DNA of 64,000 nt. Source: Oasisia sp. SBJ-2009 (taxonomy: Eukaryota > Annelida > Polychaeta > Sabellida > Siboglinidae). The position numbers were made by a program, and so were the translations under genes. The notes below the pieces were generated by a model, which had not been told where the DNA came from, did not search any database, and saw only the letters and a list, made by a program, of their open reading frames with translations. Positions within the stretch are counted from its first letter, which is position 1, and each line of letters starts with the position of its first letter. Shown here piece after piece: positions 46,479-59,900 of the stretch. The stretch is from the NCBI GenBank assembly GCA_964017155.1, contig OZ024863.1, positions 38,893,038 through 38,957,037 of the forward strand, given 5' to 3'.

Positions 46479-46732
46479 CGTGCGTTCGTGCGTGTTTACA
46501 CGTGTCTCTCTAACCATACATACTGTTCTGCAAATGTTAATTAATCGTCATAAAACAGAACACTGTAACAGAAAAACCAAACAGTGCGACAGAAAACTGG
46601 TTTAATAATTACACATACACATACATCGTTAGACATATTTTGATATCATGCCATCAAAAGTTTCTATCAGAATAATGACATCACTGAGATATACTACAAA
46701 AAGTAATACTTCAGAAGTTCCAACATCGGATT
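44993..46732. other. Unassigned interval with short simple repeats
   Basis: (TA)n at 46045-46074 and (GT)n near 46445-46475. Around 45165 GCAGTGGCGTAGCCAAAGGG resembles the outer end of hAT-type elements, but no matching inverted end was found. 45370-45660 is pyrimidine-rich, giving charged open frames on the minus strand that look compositional. Confidence 0.5.
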
Positions 46733-46975
46733 GAGGTAGATGACATGCCTTTATCAACGCAGAACCGGTCGTGATGACTATGCACCATCATTTACGGTTT
46801 CACCCGTAATCATATATTATTATCATGATATGTATATTTATATAACATATCCCCTATGTATCTAATTACTGAGTATTGAGGTAGATGACATGCCTTTATC
46901 AACGCAGAACCGGTCGTGATGACTATGCACCATCATTTACGGTTTCACCCGTAATCATATATTATTATCATAATT
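46733..46975. repeat. 145-bp tandem duplication
   Basis: GAGGTAGATGACATGCCTTT ... CACCCGTAATCATATATTATTATCAT is present at 46733-46828 and 46878-46973. Confidence 0.93.
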
Positions 46976-47142
46976 CAATAGCATCAGGCACCACTTCACG
47001 GTATACATGATATATAAAACTATGTAAAACTTAATAAAACTATGTCTACACGCCGTATATGGAACGCGAGGTTCTTGCACAGAAAACCACAAGCCAGCCT
47101 CGGGACCCCCCGGTATTGGGCACCACTTCACAGCTGCCTCGG

Positions 47143-47340
47143 TGTCTAGGCGGGCTGTTGTTTGAGCGCTTAACGGCTGCCTCTCTGTCTAGGCGGACTG
47201 TTGTTTGAGCGCTTCACGGCTGCCTCGCTGTCTAGGCGGACTGTTGTTTGAGCGCTTCACGGCTGCCTCGCTGTCTAGGCGGACTGTTGTTTGAGCGCTT
47301 CACGGCTGCCTCGCTGTCTAGGCGGACTGTTGTTTGAGCG
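47143..47340. repeat. 43-bp repeat, 4-5 copies, containing the FAAH stop codon
   Basis: TGTCTAGGCGG recurs at 47143, 47186, 47229, 47272 and 47315, exactly 43 bp apart. The innermost copy contains the last FAAH codons and the TAG (47318-47320), so the array extends the end of the coding exon into the 3' UTR. Each copy repeats the same codons plus stop (ALKQQSA-stop) when read in the coding orientation. Confidence 0.95.
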
Positions 47341-50300
47341 CTTCCTGCAGGTCTTTCATCACTCGCAGACACAGTTCCTCCCGCCACGGCAGTGTCGCCA
47401 CCTGCACGCTCACTGGCAAACCAACCGACCCGGGCATGTTCTGAAACAAAGTATCTGTACTCTTAAACGAACCGACCCCGGCATGTTCTGAAACAATGTA
47501 TCTGTATTCTTAAATCATCCGACGTGCATGTTGATTCTCTTCTCTAGCAAAACTGTTGTCAAACCATGACAAATATATGCTAACCACGTGGTGTATACAT
47601 ATATTCCAACATACATGTTGTTAAAATTCTGACCACAAGTGTTTCTTTGTGACAGAAACACAATGCAAAGTTTTAAAATGTTACACCAGGTTGGCGGAAT
47701 ATATGTCGTATGAGATGTCGTGCTGCAATAATAATGTAATTCACATATATAGACCGTAACTATTATCAACAATGTTAGCGTGATACGGCTTGACAGATGT
47801 AATACGCAGAATGTTGACTGTGACATTCAAACCACGACGTACTGCATAGATCGATTTTGCAAGAATACAATGCAGCATTCCAGGTAAGAGTTACCTCGCA
47901 CTGACTGTCCAGGATGAACATCAATATAATAGAATACAACATTACACAGACAAATCGTGTCATAGTAAAATAAAAATGTACGGATTATATCGGAATATAA
48001 CAAATTCTTTGCAAAGAAAACACTCAGAAATAAACACAACCTTCTTAGCAATGGAGTGGCTCGGATCAGGCGTGACATAGTCCGTCATCTTACGCAGATC
48101 ATCCTCCGTTACGGCCGTCACCGGGACGGATCCTGCTGTGAAGTTCAACGCGTTGTACGTCAACGTGTAGCTGGCAGCGCCTAAACAGACAGGTCGGTCT
48201 CTGGTCAACATTTAATGTCGTGTTATTTACATACACAGCTTATATACTGGTGCACCTTCTGTCTTGCTGACATCCACTGCAAGTCCCTAACCGCAAATGA
48301 ACAGAACAGTCGTCCTTTCAGGCACAAAGAGACGTCACACAAGAAACAATAATCAAATGAATAGCATTGAAGATACGTGAAGAAATATTGTGAAAGATAT
48401 CACAGATCCAGTTGTACATAGGAAGGTTTTAACTGACCTATTGTAAATAAGGGGATGTTGTGGTCCAAGATGTGGTGACAACTACGAACATCTTGTGCCA
48501 TCATAAACGTTGTGACGTGAAGGTAGTTCATTTTGAGTTGAAAAAGGGACGTAACATATCGAATGGTCCGTCGAGTTTGACATTCTGGTCCTGTGAGGTA
48601 TTTACGCCATTTTTGAATGAATCGTAACGTAAACCCTAGAAGCAATCTACGTGCTGATGGCTTAGTACGTGCCTGTTAGCCTGGCTTTATTAAAAATAGT
48701 GGCATTAAGTTACAAAGTAGCTGACTTGTTACACAGTGTTATATGAAAAGAGTAAACGGAGAGAAGTTACTGTGGTCGTACTTATAGCCTCACAGATGCA
48801 CCCAATTGGCAGAGCAGGAAACCCAAATGCAGGGCAGATGACAGCGTCCAGTCCTAGATGGCGCCACTCCGTCATCACTCTGATCTGCATTCGCTGCAAC
48901 AAACATCAAACCACATTACTACACATATTGAACATAATGTTGAAACGTGGGGCAACTTTGTTCACTCCACATTGCCTGTGTCGTTTGGAAGAGACAATCA
49001 GTATTTAAGCCGCTAGTAACTTCAATCTGGTCTATGCCAGGGGATAAATGTGTAATCCACAGTGAATTCACTAGGTCTACAGGACAACTCTGAAAACCAA
49101 GCTTGACAATATTATAACCATGAATTTGCGATAAACTAAACACAAGAAGAATTACACATACACCACACAGCAAAATACCTCTAGGTAAATAGAAACAAGT
49201 TTACATGAAAAACCACTCTCAGACCAGATGTTATTTTCAATAAATAATGTAATGTAACTTTGTTGATTATGAGTTGTAACAGCTATTTGAATAGCTTCTT
49301 GAATTTCAATTGTATATAGCTGGGAGACCAACTGGTCTCCAAGAGAGCTTACCTCTGTCTCAGCGATCAGGTTTTGGTATTCATGCACAGAGCTACAATG
49401 GAAATGAAGAATACATACTTTTATTGGTATTCTTTCATGGTGTTAAGTAGCAGTAGCAGTAGCAGTAGCAGTAGCAGTAGCAGTAGCAGTAGCAGTAGCA
49501 GTAGCAGTAGCAGTAGCAGTAGCATACCTAATTTAGGTATCAACAATGGTAAGTTGGCCTGATAAAGAACATTATTAATACCTAACGTTATCGATAATTT
49601 ATGTAACAAAGATTGCTAAGTACACACACAGTAAAGAATGATAAAGAATTATTATCTGTTTGTAAATAATGATGTCATGTCTAAACAATTGCCTCATACT
49701 ATGTTTTGGAAGCATTTGACTAACCTTTGTCCAATTGATGACTTCACTACAACTGCAATCTTTGGATACTGCAACAACATGTCTATATCACAGCGATATG
49801 CTACTTGACAATTCTCATTTAACCAAATATCAGTTATGCTATAATGATGTAATGATAAATTATAGGTGTACAACAATTGCCGCGAGCATGCGGCCTTAAA
49901 TCGTATCTCAGAATTATTGATGATTGAAAGTAGTGAACAAAGTCTATGACAATGACGTTTTTATGTTATCTTAATACCAATATTGTAACACATATACTTT
50001 GTTTCGTACATACAAAAGCTTGTATTTTTGTGTTTGTATGTCTCTGCCTCCGTGTATCCGTCCGTCCGTGTGTCCGTCCGTACGTGTCCGTCCGTCCGTC
50101 CGTCCGTCCGTCCGTCCGTCCGTCCGTCCGTCCGTCCGTCCGTCCGTCCGTCCGTCCGTCCGTCCGTCCGTCCGTCCGTCCGTCCGTCCGTCCGTCCGTC
50201 CGTCCGTCCGTCCGTCCGTCCGTCCGTCCGTCCGTCCGTCCGTCCGTCCGTCCGTCCGTCCGTCCGTCCGTCCGTCCGTCCGTCCGTCCGTCCGTCCGTC

Positions 50301-50841
50301 CGTCTATCCGTCTATCCGTCTCCATACCTCTCTCTCTCTAACAGTGTAATACAACATTGCTGAATCCACAATGGTTTTATTTAATACAATTATAAGAAAT
50401 ATAAGAAATTCACAGAGAATACTTACAATCGGCCTGATAATAAAATACAGCACCCACTTGAGGTAGGCATTTAAATTGGAAAGCGTCTTCACCATTCTCA
50501 TTGCAACATCCACAGCGTCATTCTTCCTGAAAGATATAATCACACTATGCAAATGTATTTGTGAAGCCCAACTGTTTTTCAACATGGCGAGGAAGTCAAA
50601 AGCACAATTTATTTTTAGTATATAACAAATCGATAATACAGGAGAGTGGGCACAAAAGAAGGGACATGGTTTGGATGAACTCATCGATCATGTAATGTGA
50701 AAACATCATTTTTAAATAAGCGAAATATTAATTACAGATTAAATACCACCCAAATACAAAATGTTAATTTTATTAATCCATGACAAAATTGGTATAATTT
50801 CTAGATAAATTGAAGGGAATGCAGGTGGCATTCTCTGGAGA

Positions 50842-50923
<82 letters not shown>

Positions 50924-53900
50924 ATATATTATATATATATATCTACTGAAAGAAAAACAAAAAAATTCTTATTTACCAAATTGCTAATTGGTAGTTGAGA
51001 GGTCAGTGAACACACAAAGAGGCAAGTAGACCTTGGCCCTGGGAGGAGATGTTTCCAGACTCTCCCCAAAGTTAGCATATGTTTATATAGATGGGAAAAT
51101 TAAGATGATAAATCAGTCAGATAGTTTAACAGGTTTATTCAACCATATTGCTGAAATTAGGAGACTTTGAAGATAACTTGGGATCGTGTATTATGACATC
51201 ACTGCCAACAATGTATGATTCGTGGTACCTCATTACTGTCAGTAGTAGTATCAGGCATGGCTGTGTGGGACTGGAGAGAGAGGGTCAGTGAGTGAGTGAC
51301 AGAGAGGGCAGGAAGGAAGTGAGACACATGGAGGGACCACGGTGGGTAGAGGGAGAAGGTGAGAGAGCTTGAGAGCAAGACAGAGCTCCATTGCTTTTAA
51401 TGGTGCACACATATGGAATGAACTAGACCCAATAATAAGAAACTCTCTCTCTCTCTCTGCCTTTAAGAGAGAGACATGCATCATGTTTTCAACTAGAAAA
51501 CAGTGACGCATGATTCAATGAACATTTTTACTAAACGTTTTATTACATCTTATTATCTTATAGAGAGAGACCAAGACAAAGACACAGAGATAGAGAGAAG
51601 TTCACAGATGCGACCCTAGCCACTTGCTTACTCACATTTCACGAATGAATTCTTTCCCACCGTCAGCCCCCATGTGCTTCGCCCACAGCTCAAATGATTC
51701 TTCTCCCAATGTGCCAATATCGTACACGACCAGCTACAAATCCGAAACATCTGATCAACAACAAAAATTTAAATGATTATTTCCCAAACTGCATTTTAGC
51801 ATGTTAGTGTTTGTTTGCATGTGAGTAAGAGTAAGTGTAACTTTATTTTAATTTGAGTAAAAGTGAGAGTAACTTTGTTTAATTTATTGCAGATTATGCG
51901 TATGTGACTGACTCAAGGGCATCTCTTGCCTCAAGGACAGCTCTCTCTCTCTCCATAAAATACACACCTCATGACCAGCTGACTCAAGGGCATCTCTTGC
52001 CTCAAGCACAGCTCTCTCCATGCATGGAACAGCTCGGAAGACTCCGTTGTTTAAAAAGAAACCAATTCTGAGACGTTTCTTGTCCTCATAGATCTGGAAA
52101 AAACGAATAAGTGAGAACAAATCTCTTAATTTCATTTATAATATCAGGGAAGATGCAGCTAGAAACTCTGCAGATTAGCCCCTAGGAGGCAGCACTGTGT
52201 GATTCACACAAAACATGTCCAGTGAGTGACCAACTGACCATGCACAGCACTCTAAAGGGCACTGGTCAGACTGCGGTCCATTAGCATTTATTTGGTTTAC
52301 AGTGACCTCTGGTGGAGAAAGTAAAACAGCAAATGGTAAAAGAAACACACCAGTAAAATGAGGTAGTAGAGCACAATGACTCAGGGGTAGAGCTTCGGAC
52401 TCTCGATTAACAGAACTGGGTCCAAATCCTGTGCTGCGGTGTTAAAATATTGGGCAAGATTTTTCAGTCTACATTGCTCCAGTTCACTCAGCTGTATAAA
52501 TGAATACCTGGCTATAGACAACTTACCTTTACTTTTTTTACTTTTTTGGTAGCAGATGGGGGTGGCAGAGAATGAGGGAGAATGAAGAGAGTGGTATGTT
52601 AGTTAACAGAGAGACAGAGATAATGGAGGTGTGGAAAAGACAAAGGATGCGAAACTGAAAGTGGGAGACAATGGCAGCAGATTGGAATAAGCAGTCTTGC
52701 TGACAGGCTACAGACCCTGATAAGGGGCCAAAGGGCAAAGATCATCATCTGTCCTCTAATGTATTCCATTCTTGTGCTTGTGGTGTAGAAGTTCCACTGA
52801 TACAAGAGAGAAACAGCAAAGCATTACCTCGCTCCTGAACGGCACAGGCGGTAGAGCTGGGGCGACCTCGTACAAGGTCGAATCAACGGTCAAAGCCGTC
52901 AAGGCAATGGCAAGGCTATCGACATCACGAGCCAGTGGTCCATAGGACACAGGCACTGCAAGGGAGGAACAGCAACAACATAATAATAATATTATAAAAC
53001 TGTTTTTCTGTAGCACCAATTCCTGCATGGCGGATCAATGGGCTGTACAAGACATATAATAAATGTATTAATAAATATAAATTATATAAATTAATATAAA
53101 TCAAATCAAATATTTGTTTAAGATGTACACTAGTAAACCTTTGTATGTAAATTATATAAATCAAATCAATCAATTTAAAATAAATTAAACACTGTTTTAA
53201 AGATGTAAACCTCTGTAAATTATATAAACCAATATAAAATTAAAATATTTACTAAATCTGTGTATGTACATTATCTATATATTAATCTAAAACATAAACA
53301 CTGATTAAAACGTGTATAACACTAAAAAGAAATTCTAAAGCAGTGTCCGTCATTTCACAACAATTTGAATTAACTAAAATGTATAATAAAAGATGTCTAT
53401 AAACACTATGACTTTGATTCATGCCATAAAAACATTATGTAATCTTTGGTGGGCATTTTCTCAACCGTTTTTGTAAAATTTCCAAATCTGGAAAATGAAC
53501 CTCTGCAAACATCTACTTTGAATGCTGCATTCAACATTAGATATTCTGCACAATGACCAGTCACTTAAAAAAATCAAGACTTTGAAAGGTACCTAGAAAT
53601 TATTCCCCCACACAGTTTTTTTCCCATTAACTTCATAAACAAACAATATTCTAAAAAATGCATAATAAATAATTATTTTAACAATTATTCTGGTCATTGT
53701 GCAATAGCATATGTACCAAATATTGGTACATTGGGGAGAAAATTGTATTTAAAATAAAACTGTTGGACTGTTGGCAAACAAAACATTTCCTTGTGTGCAT
53801 ATTTGATTTGGCGCTGACATTTTGGAAGGCAGCTCGGCTCCTCAAATCTCTCTACTCACCAGCCTTCTGCCCAGAAAAGATCGGATGGCAGCCACGGTCA

Positions 53901-56900
53901 CTGAAACACCACGACAATGACATCAGTGTGCATCTTTAAGTGAAAGTAGCCAGACTGCTGAAAACTTCCAATGAAATGGCCCCCTCTGCTGCATCTAGCA
54001 ACAGTTATGATGTAATTAACGTCTGGCAGGAATGAGCTATGTGACTATTTCTAAAAACAAAATTAATAAGACATTTGACAAGGGCTAAAAAGTGAGAAAC
54101 TGATAATCTTTATGAAAGTGTCTGAGAAACACTACTCTAAATGAGACAAGTGTCCTTATGAGAGTCTCTGAGAGACATACTCTAAATGAGACAAGGGTCC
54201 TTATGAGTGTCTCCAAGAGACATACACTAAATGAGACAAGTGTCCTTACGAGAGTCTCTGAGAGACATACTCTAAATGAGACAAGTGTCCTTATGAGAGT
54301 GTCTGAGACATACTCTAAATGAGACAAGTGTCCTTATGAGAGTCTCAGAGAGACATACTCTAAATGAGACAAGTGTTTGTATAAGAGTCTCTGAGAGACA
54401 TACCCCGGTACTCTAAATGAGACAAGTGTCCTTATGAGATTCTCAGAGAGACATACTCTAAATAAGACAAGTGTCCTTGTGTGAGTCTCTGACAGACATA
54501 CTTTAAATGAGACAAGTGTCCTTATGATAGTCTCTGACAGACATACTCTAAATGAGACAAGTATCCTTATGAGAGTGTCTGAGAGTCCTCTCTCAATGAG
54601 ACAAGTGTCCTTATGAGAGTCTCTGAGAGACATACCCTAAATGAGACAAGTGTCCTTATGAGAGTCTCTGAGAGATATACTCTAAATGAGACAAGCGTCC
54701 TTATGAGAGTCTCTGAGAGATATACTCTAAACGAGACAAGTGTCCTTATGAGAGTCTCTGAGAGACATACTCTAAATGAGACAAGTGTCCTTATGTGTGT
54801 CTCTGACAGACATACTCTAAATAAGACGAGTGTCCTTACGAAAGTCTCTGAGATATACTCTAAATGAGACAAGTGTCCTTATGTGTGTCTCTGACAGACA
54901 TACTCCAAATGAGATGAGTGTCCTTACGAGAGTCTCCGAGAGACATACTCTAAACGAGACAAGTGTCCTTATGAGAGTCTCTGAGAAATATACTCTAAAT
55001 GAGACAGGTGTCCTTATGAGAGTCTCTGAGAAACATACTCTAAATGTGACAAGTGTCCTTATGAGACTCTCCGAGACATACTCTAAATGAGACAAATATC
55101 CTTATGAGAGTCTCCGAGATATACTCTAAATGAGACAAGTGTCCTTATGAGAGTGAGAGTCTCTGAGAGACATATCTAAATGAAACAAGTGTCCTTATGA
55201 GAGTCTCTGATAGACACTCTAAATGAGATAAGTGTCTTTACGGAACCTCTGAGATATGTACTCTAAATGAGAAAAGTGTCCTTACTAGAGTCTCTGAGAG
55301 ATTTACTCTAAATGAGAAAATGTTTCTTACGAGAGTCTCTGAGCGACTGGTTTTAGAGTGTAGACTCCACACATGGCTGCGGGGATGCGAAGGCTGCCAC
55401 CAATATCGCTGCCAAACCCTAGGATGCTTCCCCCACCAGCAATCAGGGCTCCCTCTCCCCCCGACGACCCTCCCGCACTCCGGGTTGTGTCATGTGGGTT
55501 CACAGTAGGGCCAAAAATGGGATTCGTTGTCTCAGCGCTGGAAATGGAAGTAAGTTTTAATAAAAATCATCTCAAACAGGAGATGTGTATACAAATATTA
55601 TTAAAATAATAAATGTGATTTAATATGGACTTTCTTAAAGGTAAATTATAAAACAAAATTAATAAAAAATCCAACCTACCTCTCAGCGGTAATTATCTTT
55701 AATTATAGTGATCAAACTATACAGGTTTAAAATATGTTCACTCACCAATGTGCTATGGATTCCACCATTATTTATGTCTAGCCTACCCAGGTAGGTCTAC
55801 TTTTGCTGGTCTACTTCTAATCCTTAAAAAATATTTTAAGGCTCATAGAAGACACACAAAATAACCATATATTTAAAGTTGAGACCGTTTTGTACAATTT
55901 AATATTTAGCAAATAATTCTTGCAAACCATGCCACATTCTGGACCCACTACCCAGCGGGCAAAATGACGTTGTAGCGATGTTGTTTCGACGTCGGTGCCC
56001 ACGTCGATACAACGTCGAAATCAGGGTTACTATGAAAGTTGTATTGACGTCTTTTGTCAACGTTTTTTCGACGTCGAGTAACGACGTTGTTTAGATGTCA
56101 TATTTCGACGTCGAAACAACGTCGAAAACTTGGTGACTATGAAAGTTGTATCGACGTCATTTGTCAACGTTTTTTCAACGTCTAGTAACGACGTTTTTCA
56201 GCGTCATATATCGACGTCGAAAAAACGTCGAAAACACGGTGACTATGAAAGTTGTATCGACGTCATTTGTCAACGTTTTTTCAACGTCGAGTAACGACGT
56301 TGTTTCGGCGTCATATTTCGACGTCGAAACAACGTCGAAAACACGGTGACTATTAAAGTTGTATCGACGTCATTTGTCAACGTTTTTTCAACGTCGAGTA
56401 ACGACGTTGTTTCGGCGTCATATATTGACGTCGAAACAACGTCGAAAACACGGTGACTATGAAAGTTGTATCGACGTCATTTGTCAACGTTTTTTCAACA
56501 TCGAGTAACGACGTTGTTTCAGCGTCATATATCGACATCGAAACAACGTCGAAAACACGGTGACTATGAAAGTTGTATCGACGTCATTTGTCAACGTTTT
56601 GTCAACGTCGAGTAACGACGTTGTTTCGGCGTCATATATTGGCGTCGAAACAACGTCGAAGACACGTTGCGTATGGAAGTTGGATCGACGTCAGTTGTCA
56701 ACGTTTTGTCGACGTCGAGTAACGACGTTGTTTTTACGCCACATATCGACATCGAAACAACGTTGGAAACACGTTGTATATGAAGATTGTATCGACGTCG
56801 GGTGTCGACGTTGTTTCGATGTCATATACCGATTTGGGGGATTGCAACGAACTGAAGGGGCCCCCGGAGACACCACTCCCAAATGTTGACAGTATACTGC

Positions 56901-59900
56901 TTGAGGAATAAAACGTACACTTATGAACTCTTAAGACAAGTGTTAATATTTATACTGTTATTCGTGAAGAAACGTAGGTTGTAACATTTTACTGTTAAAA
57001 TAAATTAAACTTATCAAGTGGTGTCTTCCCATAATAGCATCAGTATATCTATATAATTAAAACAGATATGCATTATGTCGTGGTACAAGTTGCATCGTTT
57101 TATTGCACACAGATACATTTTGATGCAACTAAAATACTCTATTTTCGTGCCTTTCGGCCACATCCTCCCGCTCGATCTGGTGCATATTTGAGGCATCCCC
57201 CCACAGCTGCCGTGACCTCCGTTTCCGTCCCGAGATGTAGTTATAACTACATCTCGTATTCAGTAGAATGTCACCCAGTGACCTGATGTAACTAGTTGGC
57301 ACCTACCTGTACATGGTTTGTGGAATGTTAGTCTTCACAAATGGAACTGCTCCTTGTTTCTTCAACACCTGCAAATGTCACTGTTTGTCACCAATAAACC
57401 TCAATGACTGGTAGTGTGACAATGACAAATAGCCAAATATTGCAATCATAGTGTTAATATTGGTAATGATTACTTTTATAAATGGTTTTGAAAACATGAA
57501 TACCTAACCCATAATACAGGTCCCATTTATCTTTACACTACACATATTTTTTGAGATAATATTTAATAGAAGCATCTTACACTGAACAGCATTAAAAATT
57601 AATCCTCGAACACATGGTGCCCAAGAAAGCAAGAAACACATGACTTGGAAGGAAATCTAAAAATACTTGTTTTAATTCAATTATACCCATATAGCAATTT
57701 TTAGAAATGTAATATCTAATATCCAAATTCAAAACACAATTTGAACTAGGACATGTTACTGTGACTTGTACATGTCAGCGGCCTACCTGAACAATGTCGC
57801 AATCTTCATCAAACGGTCGGTCGATCCAGCGAGCCAGACCTATAGTGCAGTCATAACCCTGAAGCAACAATGAACGTGTACGTGTCTCTTCAACTCTCTT
57901 GTTCTGGAGTCTCATGACATGACAAAATACAAGTCCCATTGCGTTTCTAGTTCCAACCATGCAGCGACCTTACACAACATGAACAACTGTCGTTTGTTTG
58001 CCTGAGATCAGTTGCTTGGAACAATAGAATGTGAAACGTAGCTAACAGATATAATTTTACAAAGAAAATAAAACAACGTTAGCTATTGTTGTCTCTAACA
58101 TATCGCATAATTTCATAACCAGCACATAATTAGAATTGTTTTATTACGTCTCTAATTTGTATTGCCGGAAAGACATCAGGTGAGGGTTTTTGTGCCAAAG
58201 AGACATTGAAAGAGGAAGAGACTTACTTTGAGACCGTAGCAGTCTTTAAGACTGACCGGGACCCCACAGAGTGGCCCTGGACGTTGTCCAGCGTCACAGG
58301 CTTGGGCCAGGGCCTACACAACGTAATACAGACATAGTTATAGGACTGACAGATTAGACTTGTCAGCTGACCTCTGTTAAAACAAAGTGTTTTCAAATTG
58401 ATCCAAACATTAGCATTAATAGCAGAGTGGATTAAATAAATGTATTATTAAAATATATTTATAAAACACAGATAAAGACATGGTTCAGGTCTCTTATCTC
58501 ACCTCTGCTTCCAGAATGGGTTCAATGAGGCAGTTGGTCTTCTTGTGTACTTCCAATGCCTACAAAATGAAAACATAACTATTAAAAAATGTGTATTCAC
58601 ACTACCTCAGTTATATATTTTTGAGAATGTAATTCATTTAAATTAGTCCCATACCAACTTATGCTAAGGGAAAATTTATATGACATGTGGAGAAACATAT
58701 TCTAAATATGACACATTCTGAGGTCATCTGACTTAGCTTTTAGCTGCTGAGTCCACCTGCCATTTCTACAATAATTTTCTTTCACCATTGGCACTAACTT
58801 TCTAATTGGTGATGTATTTGAAATAACAATGAAAGAATTATTTAGAGTCTGTTATAAAGAGTTATTTTAGCGGACAAGTTGTATATACTGAGGCAATACT
58901 CAGTAGGAACTAGGAAGCACTCTAACAGTTGCCATCGGTAGGTGACTACTTGACAGAACTCTCTCACATGCATGCACAGTGTCCATACTGGGCATTACGT
59001 AGGATAAAAAAATTGCCAGTCACGTGTTTTTTGGTGAACAGGTGTATTTCATACACACACAAGCCAATTGAGATGTGCTTTATGTCCTGAAATAAGTTAC
59101 ATACATATATGTGACACTTATTTTCAAGGCATAACAAACAATGTATGATTTTTTAAGATCTTTTCTCCATAATTGTTTAGCCGTCCACAACAGGTGTTAC
59201 GCATCCAAATGATGGTGGACAGGTCTCTGCATTTAGCTGAGGTCTATGGCTGTCAGTTGGTCACTCTGAAGTGACCAGTAGACTACTAGACTGTACGCAC
59301 CTTCCACTGGTAGGCATGCAGGGTGTCTATGGCCTTCAGTTGGTTAGTCTAAAGTGACCAGTAGACTACTAGACTGTACGCACCTGCCACTGGTAGGCAT
59401 GCAGGGTGTCTATGGCCTTCAGTTGGTCAGTCTGAAGTGACCAGTAGACTACTAGACTGTACGCACCTGCCACTGGTAGGCATGCAGGGTGTCTATGGCC
59501 TTCAGTTGGTCAGTCTGATGTGACCAGTAGACTACTAGACTGTACGCACCTGCCACTGGTAGGCGTGCAGGGTGTCTATGGCCTTCAGTTGGTCAGTCTG
59601 AAGTGACCAGTAGACTATTAGACTGTACGCACCTGCCACTGGTAGGCGTGCAGGGTGTCTATGGCCTTCAGTTGGTCAGTCTGAAGTGACCAGTAGACTA
59701 CTAGACTGTACTCACCTGCCTCTGGTAGGCATGCAGGGTGTCTATGGCCTTCAGTTGGTCAGTCTGAAGTGACCAGTAGACTACTAGACTGTACTCACCT
59801 GCCTCTGGTAGGCATGCAGGGTGTCTATGGCCTTCAGTTGGTCAGTCTGAAGTGACCAGTAGACTACTAGACTGTACGCACCTGCCACTGGTAGGCATGC

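Noticed and set aside
50055..50305. Long Ser-Val-Arg-Pro repeat proteins on both strands
   Set aside because: Pure translation of a CCGT microsatellite.
54107..55345. CRISPR-like regular array
   Set aside because: The 45-bp units are contiguous with no unique spacers, lie inside a eukaryotic intron and derive from an exon end.
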